DNA of 64,000 nt from Amanita rubescens. Lineage: Eukaryota > Basidiomycota > Agaricomycetes > Agaricales > Amanitaceae. A model generated the notes under the pieces. That model saw only the letters and a list, made by a program, of their open reading frames with translations. It ran no database searches and was not told where the DNA came from. Position numbers and translations under genes: made by a program. Location of the stretch: positions 94,645 through 158,644 of the forward strand of contig WION01000102.1 of NCBI GenBank assembly GCA_015039365.1. Reading direction: 5' to 3'. Below, piece by piece: positions 48,101-58,703 of this stretch. Position 1 is the stretch's first letter. The number at the start of each line of letters is the position of its first letter.

Positions 48101-49358
48101 TCACTTAGTGGCGGTTCATCCAATCGAGGAGGATGTACCCCTCCACAGACGAGCTTCATAACTTGTATCTCTCTTATCCCCGCGAAAGGTGTAGTGCCAT
48201 AATAGATCTGGGCGCTCACTTGCTCAAAGATGGCACTGAGATGTTTACCCTTGACTCACTTCGTAATAAAGACGTCCAAATGCGAAAACGTCCGACTTGT
48301 ACGTTCTTGCCGTATCGTCATCAGCATCGTCTTCAACTTCGGTGTAACCGAATAGCTCTGGGGCGGCGAAATTGTAGTGTAGCGCGCCGGATTGGGTTGC
48401 TGTGGCTTCTGAGAGTCGTGTTAGGCCAAAGTCGGCGATTTGAACGTGAAATTCGGGATCCAGGAGGATGTTGGCCTGAAGAGCTTTTGTTAATATTTCG
48501 ATATAGAAAGTTTTTGTTGACGTACCCCGCGGAGGTCGCCGTGAACTACGCCTTGGGAGTGGATGTACTCGATGCCTTGGGCCACTTCTAATATCTTTGA
48601 TATAGTGAGTTTTCATGAGCAGAAGTCAAAGGAAGAGAGGCCTTACACGTTCTTCTATCTCGGCTACTGATGGATTCGCTTTTTTCCGCCATTGTGCTAG
48701 AGTGCCGTTCTCCATGTAAGGTGAAACGAGGAAGAATTGTGATGCTGGTTCGTGCTCATAGATCCCTAGGAATGGTAATACGAATTTGTGATTGAGGGAT
48801 CGCCACATTAACGCTTCTCGACAGGCATCCTAATTCAATCAGCGGAATGACGAGATCAAGTCCGAGAGAACAACGTACGATATTGTTTTGAGCTTTATAC
48901 AACACTTTCAACGCAACGAATTTCCCTTCCAGTTCACCCTTGAAAACGAGCCCAAACCCTCCACTAGCGATATAATCCCTGTCGACTTTGACTTTGACGC
49001 CGGTCACGAACAACGATCTTGGCATAACCGGCGTCTTCGTTATCGCCTTCAACATAAGCCGTCTCGCGCGCAGGTTAACGTCCGCATCTGACAAGTGACC
49101 GTCTAGAAGCATGCAAAGCATGAAATCCAACACGTTCTTGACGTCTGAGGCGTCGTTGAGTTGTCCAGCCACGTTGACGTAGTCTTCTTTGGACAACAGA
49201 TTACATGCGAGATTGATAGTTGTTGGGTTTAGAGTGGATGTGATGGGAGATTGGGGCTATGGAAGGATGAGTAGGTGTATGCGCCCTTTCTAATGGTGTC
49301 ACACCTTCTTGGCTTTAAGAAGCGAAAGCAGCGCCTGAAGGGGATGATCTCTTTGCAT
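42363..49358 (-). CDS. triple kinase-Hsp70 fusion protein
   Basis: Starts at 49358 ([18 protein letters not shown]). Kinase 1 (49250-48000) looks complete: [34 protein letters not shown]. Its C-lobe exon runs without a stop from about 48208 to 47517, through [10 protein letters not shown] and on into the second N-module. Kinase 2 is degenerate (loop NGESGPV; VALK Lys now Arg, IALRVV) but keeps IHGDLCG and IADFGLAR. Kinase 3 (from 46550) has lost the glycine loop (SVAGSVVKG) but keeps TLKVL, VHGDLCG and IADFGLSQ. Its C-lobe exon (about 45480-45132) passes directly into TISVAIDFG, the start of an Hsp70 ATPase domain. That domain continues over many small exons: [76 protein letters not shown] at 42363. 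It is an HSPA12-like Hsp70. One Hsp70 junction near 44922 needs a GC donor or hides a frameshift. Confidence 0.75.
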
Positions 49359-49770
49359 CCTCTACCGGAGCTCGAGCAACGTGATTAGGATAAAAGCCGA
49401 AAGGCAGAAGTGATCCGAGTCCTGCGGTGATAAACAACGTGGTGATGATAGCGGTCGAGAACAAAGTTTGGGCGCTTCATGGGCAGGTTGATTGGTCGCG
49501 GTGGTTACAGCAACGTTCCCAAAGGAGAAGGTCAGATTGGATGACTAAGCCTCTTTAGTGGGCATTCCGATTCGGATCAGCGGGGACTTGTACAGCCTTT
49601 TACTACCACTCTCTAATCTATCATTGCGCATTGCCCCCTACAAACAAGCCTCCTCATCGACTCGTCTTGCCCCATCTTAAAATACAATGCTTTTCTCAAT
49701 TTGCGCAGTCCATCTATTTTCATTGTTCAGCTCATTTGAGCATCCGTCCGCCCCATCCTTCCCAGACACT
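49359..49770. other. intergenic between two minus-strand genes
   Basis: Nothing recognised. It must contain the promoter of the triple-kinase gene and the 3' end of the membrane-protein gene. Confidence 0.4.
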
Positions 49771-52700
49771 CTAAACACCCCGGACCGCGCCCATACTAAG
49801 GAAATGAACGTACTCCTCGTATAAATTTCTTGGGACAGGATCGGCATAGGGGAAAGGCGGCTGGAGCGATGAAGCTGGGCCTTGTGTTGTCATATCGGTT
49901 GAAGACGGGATACGGGAAAGACGTCGAGACAGAGGTGGCGTTTCGGCAGATGTGGAAAGATTAACAGGAATACCCGTTGTCGAGGATGACGCCAAAGCTT
50001 GAACACCACCACCACCACTTGCCATATTGCTATTGTTCTGCGTAAAGACAGGCGCAAATCTGCCTTCCTCGTCATGCGTCGCGGTATTCGCGTTCGTGAT
50101 GTCGGTGGTTGCACTGCGTAGGTCTACTACTACATATGGCTCGTTGATTTGTCCGGATGTGGAATATCCGGACTCCGTATCACTATCATCGACAATGCGT
50201 TCGGGGTTACGCACCCCAACGGTGAAGTTTGGGGTGCAAGGGACGAAATTAAAGGGGAGGTCCGTCACTTCGGGTGGGATCCTAGGTTCATTGTAATCCC
50301 CCCAGGTTCGGGCAGATCTTTGGATTTGTATCGGGGAGCCATGCGGTTCGTGCGCAGAAGATAGTACACGCGTTTCTGTGAATGGGGGTGTTTCCTCTTG
50401 GATCGTAGAGAGATCTGGAGACTGTAACACTCTGGGCGGTCGCGGTGGTACCAGTACTACTGGTCCCAACGATCGCGGTGGTACCACTGCTGGTCCTGAC
50501 GATCCCGGCGGTACCACTACTGGTCCCGACGCCGACGACGTTTCGGATGGTCCCAATGTCGGCGATCCTGAAGGTGTTGATCTATAATATGGTGTGTAGT
50601 ATGGTGTCAACTCATAGGGAGTCGATATTGACGCGAGCGGTGGCGACGCATTTGGTGGTAGACGTGAGTTCGGCCTGTATATCGGCGAAGAATCATAACT
50701 GGGCTCCAATTCTCCTACTGGCGGTACTGGGGATGCGCCAGAGGCATGGCTTTGTCGTGACGCGAAGAATGGGGTATTAGTATATTTGGTAAGACGTATA
50801 TCATGGTGCTGATGCTCACGGTGACGACGCATGTGGTGGTGGTGGACGCGATGTCGGCCTGTATAACGGCGAAGAACCATAAGTGGGCGCCAATTCTCCT
50901 ACTGGTGGTACTGGGGATGCGCCAGAGGCATGGCTTTGTTGTGACGGTATCAGTATATCTGGTAAGACGTATATCATGGTGCCGATGCTCACGGTGATGA
51001 CGCTGGTGATTTACGCGATGTCTGCACGTTTGGAGATCTAGATGGTGTTGATGCTGGTTCCGATCCCGATACTGGAGGTGCTGGGAGCACATCAGCGGTA
51101 TAGCTTTGTGGTGAGGCAAAGAACGGGGTATTAGTACATTGTGGTACAGACGTATATGTGCTAATGCTCACGGTGATGAGGCTGGTGAGGCGAGAGGTGG
51201 TAGCAGACTATTAATGCTATGTGATTGTGGTCGTCCCACTGCTGCTGGTGTTGTTGTTGTGCGATTGACATAGTATGGCGTTGAGGCGAAGGGCGGTAAC
51301 ATACTATCGGATCGTGCTTGTCCTCCTGCTGGCGATTCTCGTGGTGGTGCCGGTGAGTGATTCGGTAAAACGAACGGCGATGACGCAGCAACCTGTGACG
51401 CCGATCGGTCGCCCAGATACGAGTTGTCTGGTGGCTGAGGAGGTAGCGATGATGGATTGGATGGGGGTGCAGCTGCGTTCGCAGTGGGGTGTGGTTCTAC
51501 ACTCGGATGTTGGGAAGGTTGGCGCGCCTCTGTGTTATGGCCAGGCAGGTCTTGTTCTTGCGATAATGGCACGGTCGTATCCTCGGGCGTGGTCATCGCG
51601 GGAACAGAAGGACCTGCATGCCGCGGAAATTGGGAAACGGCCTCCGGTGATTTAATGGATCCGATAAGGCTTTCTGAATTTCGAGGTTGTGACGATGATG
51701 GCGTAGGTGTTCCTTGGTCAATAACCACAGTGGGGATAGAAGAGGCATCTGAGGATCGATGTATCTCGATAGCATGGTGATGCGACTCTTGTTGCACAGC
51801 AGTTGATTGTGGCAGTGCCACGCCTGCTGCCACCATCGATGCTGGCTTTTGTACCTGTCTCATAGGTGCTGGATGGCTAATACGTTTGAATCGCTCAGTC
51901 CGGTGTTCGTCGATGTCGCCATACTGAGAAAAAGCAATTAATATCAGGCACAGGTGGATTCCACCGATGAAGAGGAAAGCAGATACGGTGATTTTAACCT
52001 CGAGAGATAGAGAGCTAAGACCGTGGCCATTGGTCGATCCACCTGGTGTTTGCCAGACGACAGACATGAGACATATAATGAAGAGGATGATGGACCTGGA
52101 GTGACACATTAGGGTGAAATAAATAGAAAGGAATCGCAGTAATACCATGAGAGCCAGACGAATGGTAGAGAAAGTAGGATAAAAATGTTCCACCAGCTGC
52201 TACGGGATGAATTAACCGCATTCTGAGGACAAAGTAAGGGCCGTAAGACTAAAATATGATCGTAGTTTTAGTCAATTGCTACTAACCTGAGCCCACTCCA
52301 TCACTTTGTATGGTCTTCGCATTGTTTCAAATCGGATGACGTATAAGCAACCAAATATGAGACTCATGAGGGCCCCGACAAGGGACATGAGCGCTGTACA
52401 TTGTACGAGACGGCTGCCGTATCCACCTAGCTGGAGGAGACCATAGATGGCGCTTAAACTTTGTCAATTTTGAAGATTTTCACCTGCGCATCAGACTCAC
52501 GAGAGTAGCAACACTGAGACAATGTTGAGCGTTCCCCACTCCTTGACTACTGAATCGACAAAAGCACTCCAAGAATCCTTCACTTCTCCCCAGTGTTTGG
52601 GTCTCCAAGAACGGGGTGGAAGACCGCTTGCGTAGCGGAAGGCAATTTCATTCTCTGTCAAGCGTGCGCCACGGAAAATTTGATTAACGCGGGTGCGGTA

Positions 52701-53063
52701 GAAGAAAGGTAGGAACAAGAACATTGAGAAGTACAGGAAGCGGGGTGTGGTTGCGAACATGCGAAAGAGGTGCTTAATGTCGGTGGTGGTATTAATGATA
52801 GGGTCTGCCGCGAGAGGATCGAAATACCCGGGGAATTCTATTTGCCCATCATTATTAAGCGATCGATTGTGCTGTTGTTGCTGTTGATGGTGTTGCTGCT
52901 GTCGGTGCTGTCGTTGCTGTTGCGCGCTTGGGGACTGTGCATCTTCGTTTCGTTCATCTAGGTTTGGAGAATCGCGATGCGAGTCAAAGGTGAATTGAAA
53001 AGGTTCTTGATTTTGTTGTTGCCGATAGATCGGGTCACTTGGAGCAAGAAGAGGTGATGCCAT
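49771..53063 (-). CDS. polytopic membrane protein with long low-complexity tail
   Basis: Starts at 53063 (MASPLLAPSDPIYRQQQ). The N-terminal exon (53063-about 52497) has a Gln/His-rich tract and then hydrophobic FLYFSMFLFLPFFY and LNIVSVLLLS. A second exon (about 52457-52288) encodes CTALMSLVGALMSLIFGCLY. The third (about 52200-51180) encodes LALMVLLRFLSIYF, SIILFIICLMSVVW and ITVSAFLFIGGIHLCLILIA, giving roughly five or six membrane segments. It continues into a long Ser/Pro-rich, presumably cytosolic tail. The tail goes on over three small exons that are near copies of one another (SHASGASPVPPVGEL) with repeated introns, ending at 49771. The last part contains a PP-rich minisatellite and an acidic Ser-rich region. 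I do not recognise a named family; the topology suggests a fungal plasma-membrane or secretory-pathway protein. Confidence 0.65.
50437..50540. repeat. GC-rich minisatellite in coding tail, about 36-bp unit x3
   Basis: Repeats of the form ggtaccac-tgctggtcc-gacgatccc in frame, encoding PVVVPPGSSG / PAVVPPRSLG-like units of the membrane protein tail. Confidence 0.7.
50690..51185. repeat. tandemly duplicated intron-exon units
   Basis: Three units, each an intron (donor GTGAGCAT, CTAATA or CTGATA branch region, acceptor ACAAAG) plus an exon starting CCATGCCTCTGGCGCATC or a diverged version. The two downstream units (about 50696-50818 and 50876-50990) are nearly identical; the third (50990-51180) is more diverged. 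Confidence 0.75.
52862..52925. repeat. CAG/CAA-type trinucleotide-like tract
   Basis: Imperfect trinucleotide repeat (tgttgttgctgttgatgg on the plus strand) encoding a Gln/His-rich stretch of the membrane protein; likely length-variable. Confidence 0.7.
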
Positions 53064-53097
53064 GACAAGGTGAAAATCATCAGGATTGGCGCCAAGG

Positions 53098-53743
53098 TTA
53101 TATACTCCTTATCACCGTGGGAAGTCCGATTTCAGGCACAACCGTTAACGACCCATTTTCATCGTCTTGTTCTGGATATTGGGAGTGGCGTTGATGAAGG
53201 TGGGGTTGATGAAGATGCAGTGGACGCTTCGGCTCCGGAGACATTCCTATAGTACGCCAATCATGGACGAGAGAACAGCCTGTCTCAATTAGCGGACCTA
53301 AAAAGTCACATAGCTGTACCTCCAACGGAGCCATATAAACAGCAATACGGGCTCTGAATCCGAGAAGTCCCAAGCTGTTTCCGACGAAGGAGATGAGCGT
53401 GTCGTTGCTACAACGTGGCAAAGTCGGAACATACCGGCGCGGCTTATATAAAGCGTTACAACCTCGTGACAGTTTTTTGGTTTCACCCTTTCATTCCAGG
53501 CCTCCTGAATCAAAGCTCCAAGTGCAGGTAGGCAGAGACGCAGAGACGTAAAAGGTTCAATAATGGAGTTCTCTTCAAGGGCGAATTTTCTAAACCCTCC
53601 ACATTCATACCTTCCCATCCAGTGGCACCGCGGTGCCACGTCGTGTGCGGTGGCTGGCAAAAAAAAAATCCGTCTTTGAATCGTCTCCCTCCCGGCTGCG
53701 CAATCGACCACTCCATCACTCCCTCAAATATAAAAGGATCCAA
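53098..53743 (-). CDS. possible small hypothetical gene, weak
   Basis: Minus-strand frames (53743-53510, 53711-53298, 53421-53098) could combine into a gene between the membrane protein and the kinase pair. The last frame encodes SLGLLGFRARIAVYMAPLE and a His-rich end. No domain recognised, and splice sites were not convincingly resolved. Confidence 0.2.
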
Positions 53744-53886
53744 CGAGATATCGCTCGTGGGGCCCTTTTATATGCTCACGTCTCAACCCCTATGTTTCAA
53801 GATGGGGTCTGTCTGTCCGCCTGATGTGCGTCACTCTTTCGCCTCTCGCCTAGGTGAGACTTCTCTTCTAGTCGACCTTGTCCTAC

Positions 53887-56690
53887 CTAACCAACACTAT
53901 ACCCAATCACAGACGAGTGCCTCGACCTTATACTCGCCTGACTCGACGTCCGATAATGAAGCGCCCCCCTCCTCTTCAAACTCCCACTCCCCTTACTCAC
54001 CTGCCTCCACGCATACATCGACTTCAACACATCCTGTATCGCCGGTCTCTGCGTCGGTTCCTTGGTCCAGCAATGTCGGATCAATCCCCACTGGTCATCG
54101 CTCAACGGCGGATCGATCAGTCGAGGCGGGTACACCCCGCGAGAGATGAAGACCATGATTTGGACTTTGCTCGAACCCGCAAAAGGTATGGTATCATAAT
54201 GGATCTGGTAACTCTTTTATTTTTCGAGCCGAATTGCATGTTGGTGATTGCTCACCTCGTAATAGAGAGACCCAAAGGCATAAATATCCGACTCTGGCGT
54301 CGCATTGTCAGAGTCATACGCTTCTGCGTCAGAAAACATGAATAACTCGGGGGCCAGAAAGCTGTAGTGTTGCGCTTCAAGCTGTTCGTAACGTTGGGTT
54401 AATCCGAAGTCGGAGATCTGGACGTGAAGGTCAGCGTCCAATAGTATGTTGTCCTAACAGGAAGAGGTGAGTACTACGTCCAACAATGCTGTGATGAAGG
54501 TAAAGTACCCCACGAAGACTGCCATGAACTACGCCTTCGGAATGGATGTAATGAATGCCCTGGGCAACTTCCAGGAGCTTCCACGGAGGTGAGTGTCCAT
54601 CGCGACTAAATGGGAAGGAAGAGGCGTACACGTTTTTGTACCTCCGATGCCGACGGGTTCGCCTTCTTTCTCCACTGAGCCAGAGTCCCGTTCGCCATCA
54701 TCGGCGTCACGAGAAACGACTGTGACGCTGGTGCATCATCGTAGATCCCCAAGAAGGGTAGTACGAATTCGTGATTGAGAGACTGCCACATCAGGGCTTG
54801 TCGACAGATACTCTGTACGTGCATCAACACTGGCCATCGAGAGATTCAAGGTGCGACTGACGACAAAATTGGTATGACGACTTTTGTGCAACGCTTCTAG
54901 CGAAACAGGTGAGCCTTCCAGTACGCCTTTGACACGATCGGCCGAGACGGAGAGTCCAGTCAAGAACAAACATCTCGGCATGATAGGCATCTTCGTTATG
55001 ATTTTGGACATTAACCGCCTTGCCCGGCGGTTAAGGTCCATCTTCGCATCGGGGTTTACTAGGCAACGATTACGAAGCATGTGAAGCATGAAATCCAAGA
55101 GGTTGTCAACGTCAGAAGCGTGAGTGAGCATTGGCGAAACAGTCACGCAATCTTCTTTAGATAGCCAGTTGCGCATAAGCTCGATCGTTTTTGCGTTCAC
55201 GAGGGACGACCTAGGCTGCTTTTGCCTAAGAATCGAAAGCAATACCGAGACTGGAGAGCTATCCGAGTTGCGCTGCATAACCGTTGGAGAGACGGACATT
55301 CTTTCAGCGATATCTTCTATCGTGGGTCGTTTCGCCGCGTCTGCCACCCAACAGGATTGGATCAACTCCCATGAGGCGTCGCTTAGAGGCGGTTCTTCTC
55401 GTCGAGATGGACGGTCTCCGTGAGAGATGAGTCTCATGATTTGAACCTCCTTTAGACCCTCGAAAGGCATGACATCGTAATGGATCTAATGGACATCCGT
55501 TATTCGTTATACCAGGTGCGTAATACTGTGACTCACCTCGTAATAGAGACAACCAAACGCATATATATCCGACCTTTGTGTTCTCGCCATCATCTGTTCA
55601 TCCTCATCAGAAGATCCACCAACGGCGTCGCCTTCGATAAACCCAAACAGCTCTGGAGCCGCAAAGTTGTAATGCAAACATCCTGTTCGGGTGATGGTAG
55701 TTTCGGAGTGGCGGGTTAGACCGAAATCGGTGATTTGAGCGTGAAAGTTGGAGTCCAAGAGGATGTTGTCCTAAGGGGTGGGTTAGCATGAGGTGAGTGG
55801 AGGAGAGAAGGACAGCGTACCCCGCGGAGATCACCATGGACGACGCCTTCAGAGTGGATGTATTGGATGCCTTGTGCTACTTCTCGGATCTTAACTAGGA
55901 TGAGTGTGCGCTAGGCAAAGGAGGAAAACTTTGTGCGCACGCGTTCTTGTATCTCGGCAACAGATGGTTTTATATCTTTTCTCCATTGGGAAAGTGTACC
56001 GTTCTTCATATACGGCGACACGAGAAAAAATTGCGTTGCCGATTCCGTTTCATAAATCCCCAGAAACGGGAGTACGAATTTATGTTTGAGGGATTTCCAC
56101 ATTAACGCTTCCCGACAAAAATCCTGTCCGCATTATTAAGATATATATATACGAAATTGTATCAAAGGGCAACTCAAACTCACGATATTATTTTGAGTTT
56201 TAAACAACAATTTCAGCGCAACCGCCTCCCCTCCGAGTTTTCCCTTGAACACATGACCGAACCCACCGCCACCTAGGTACTCCCGATTATCCTTCATCTT
56301 AATCCCAGTGACGAACAACGATCGTGGCATAACAGGTGTCGTTTTGATGATTTTCATCATCAACCGTCTCGCGCGCCCATTAACGTCCAGCTTGGTCAAA
56401 TGACCGTGATATAAGAGGTAAAGCAGGAAATCGAGTAAATTGATGATATCCGAGGCATTGGATAGTTGTGATGCGATGTTGACGTAGTCTTCTGCGAGTA
56501 AGAGGTTGTAAGTGAGCTCGATGGTGGAGGTGTTGACGATAGAAGCGATTGAAGATCCGTGCTGTTTTTTTCGAGTTTAGATTTAGAAAAAGGGAGAGAG
56601 TTTTTTTGAGTGTGTTCGTACCTTGTTTTCTCTGAGGATGGAGAGGAGTAATGTGAGAGGGGGTGTGTGTCGACTTGGATTGCGGGGCAT
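53887..56690 (-). CDS. tandem kinase-pseudokinase protein
   Basis: The likely start is the Met at 56690 (MPRNPSRHTPPLTLLLSILR); an in-frame Met further upstream is possible. Kinase 1 (56560-55290): [15 protein letters not shown]-lobe exon 56102-55930, VHGDLRG, ITDFGLTR, AAPELFG; all key residues are present. Its C-lobe exon (about 55490-54880) shows no intron or stop where the next module begins: RMSVSPTVMQRNSDSSPVS, then VLLSILRQKQPRSSLVNAKT, then LSKEDC and a full N-module in one open frame. Kinase 2 is a clear pseudokinase: the glycine loop is deleted (SADRVKGVLEG), the VALK Lys is Glu (VSLEAL), and the catalytic Asp is Ser (VHGSLRG), although ISDFGLTQ is kept. The protein ends at TAG 53887 after a Ser/Arg-rich tail (RTSSQASIRSRHSS). 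The pseudokinase probably acts as a regulator or binding platform for kinase 1; that is inference from other kinase-pseudokinase pairs. Confidence 0.8.
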
Positions 56691-58017
56691 TGACTCACAG
56701 TTGTGGTCGAGACACGTGGTTGCCTCGTGTACGTTAGCTTTTTTTTTCCAAATACAGGAATGGGCGCTTATAAGCGGTGGGGTTGGAGATTCCGTCATCC
56801 GGCGACTGATAAGCGATGTTTGCGGGGTGGTGTTGAGGGTAATGTAGTGTGTAGTGGTATCGGGGAGATTGGTGAGTGTAGAACGGAGAGAGAGGTGAAA
56901 GCGTAAATGATGACGCGATGACGTGCGTCGTGTGTGCCACGTGTCAACTGACCAGTGGTGTGCACTATGTACTTTACATCCGCAACGCAAGCATCCCCGA
57001 GTCTCGCTGCATCTTCAGAGACTCGACGCTACTACTCCCCCCTACTCAGTTCATCGTCATCGAACAGCAAATGTACTATGGGATATCATCATGGTACCGT
57101 TTTTCATCGCGCATATACACATCACGAGCAAGTCTCATTGTCGACATTAGGCCCCACGATCCCGCGAATGATGGGTACGAGGCTCAAATAACCGCCAAGT
57201 GATGAATAGCAGAGGAGAAAGTGATTTCAGATATACCTCCAAGTGATCTCGGTCATCTCCCAAGAGACTACATTATTCCTATCGCCCTTACTGCATGATA
57301 GCTGCGGAAGAAAGTATAATTGAGCGACCGATGCACTATAGGGGGCGGCGCGGCGGGAAGAACACAGCTATAGGGATCAACACAGGAATACACGCACAAG
57401 TTTAGGTTATCTCGGCGTCGATGTCCCGCTCTCAAGGTTTTTGACAGTGACATTCATCTCCACGTTTTTAAAACATATTTTTGGCGAACGACGTTCCTTG
57501 TTATCATCCGTCGGGCTTGCTCCTGGTGAGCTCCATAGTTTCAGCTTTGTTAATTTGTTTATGTTAGGAATGCTCGTCATTTGGGACGTTGGTGACCTGA
57601 TAGGGCGGTCCCGCATTCACGGCGCCCTCGACCCGTTGGACAAACTATTGGTTGCCGCTGGATGAGTCTGGGACAACTTCTTGCCGTATGTACGTCACGG
57701 TACCCGAGCCTGGCAAGTGTGCGACCCTGAGTTAACCTGAATAGCCCATTATTTTATTTTGGATTTAGTCTGGGAATATGTCATTGTTGTTGATGATCGT
57801 GAACTCCTGCCCTCCATGGCTGCGATAAGTGAGAGCGAATGCAACATGCATGGCTCTCAGCTTCGTATCTACTATACGGCAAAACACAGTTCAGATTTGA
57901 GGCCCTCGATCACTTCACCTGTCTTGATTGACAAGCATCACGAATCATGGCACTAATCATTTATGTAAATAAACAAATTACACGTTGCCTTGCCCACCCC
58001 ATCTACGCCGAACAGCC
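56691..58017. other. divergent intergenic region
   Basis: Lies between the minus-strand kinase gene and the plus-strand secreted-protein gene, so it should hold both promoters. Frames at 57441-57665 (plus) and 57407-57616 (minus) overlap each other and neither has a recognisable domain. Confidence 0.35.
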
Positions 58018-58703
58018 ATGCGTTCCTTCTTTTCGGTCTCTGCTCTCTTCCTTGCCGCCTCTGTCGCGCTGGCGCAAAATGAATTCACGATCGATACTCC
58101 GTAGGCAATCGCTTATTATCCCAAAAGTCTCTCATCCATATATGTGCAGGTCTAATGCAGTTGTTTGTCAGCCCGTTCTCATCACTTGGAGAGGAGGCAT
58201 GCGTACGTGTTTAACCATCTTCTCCTTACTACCCTGTCACTCACCAACGGTCACTTCAGCCCCGTATTACCTGGTTCGTTACTACTGATATTATATTTTA
58301 TTGGTATACAACTCAACCTCGAAATTATGTTTTTATTACTGTAGAGGTGAGCACGCTTATTACAATCCCAATCAGTCGCGGACTAACTCGGGAGTAGCGT
58401 TCTTCCCGGGTCTCAACCAGATGGTACCCCTCTTGAGAGTTTCCCCCCGAACTTGGGACATTCCCGGACTTGGAACGTCAATGTTGCTGCCGGTGGGCTA
58501 CATAGTCGCGGCCTATCGATGTTCTGTAAACGCATTTATGTTAGGAACGCAAGTTGGTTTGACCCTCCGTGACGGGACAGGAGCTGTTGCGCAGAGCGCA
58601 CCCTTCACCATCAATCCAGGACCTAGTACGTCAAAAATGCTCCTGATTTGCGTAGAATTTGTTGACGTACTTTTCAGATAATGATTGTTTGACAAACTAT
58701 TAG
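58018..58703 (+). CDS. small secreted Ser/Thr-rich KNH-like protein
   Basis: Starts at 58018 with a signal peptide (MRSFFSVSALFLAASVALA, cleavage before QNEF). Exons then encode NAVVCQPVLITWRGG, a segment VLPGSQPDGTPLESF, SRTWNVNVAAG and, after an intron at about 58496-58548, TQVGLTLRDGTGAVAQSAPF, ending NNDCLTNY and TAG at 58701-58703. The order CQP...TW.GG...RTW.V...AGT.VGL.LRD.....QSAPF matches the short Ser/Thr-rich, often GPI-anchored KNH/Kre9-like beta-sandwich family common in basidiomycetes. This copy lacks an obvious GPI signal. One junction (after PYYL, about 58273) could not be brought into frame with a canonical splice site, so there is either an unusual intron or a lesion. Confidence 0.6.

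Noticed and set aside
50378..50780. Plus-strand frames rich in Gly, Thr and Asp or Val
   Set aside because: Antisense shadows of the PP-rich repeat in the membrane protein tail.
50800..50880. His-rich N-terminus of the 369-codon frame ending at 49771
   Set aside because: The His-rich part is intron and out-of-frame exon read through; the real exon starts after an ACAAAG acceptor in the repeated units.
53622..54149. 175-codon plus-strand frame
   Set aside because: It lies opposite the C-lobe exon of the second kinase of the 53887-56690 gene; the Ser/Pro/Thr-rich string is the complement of a coding low-complexity tail.
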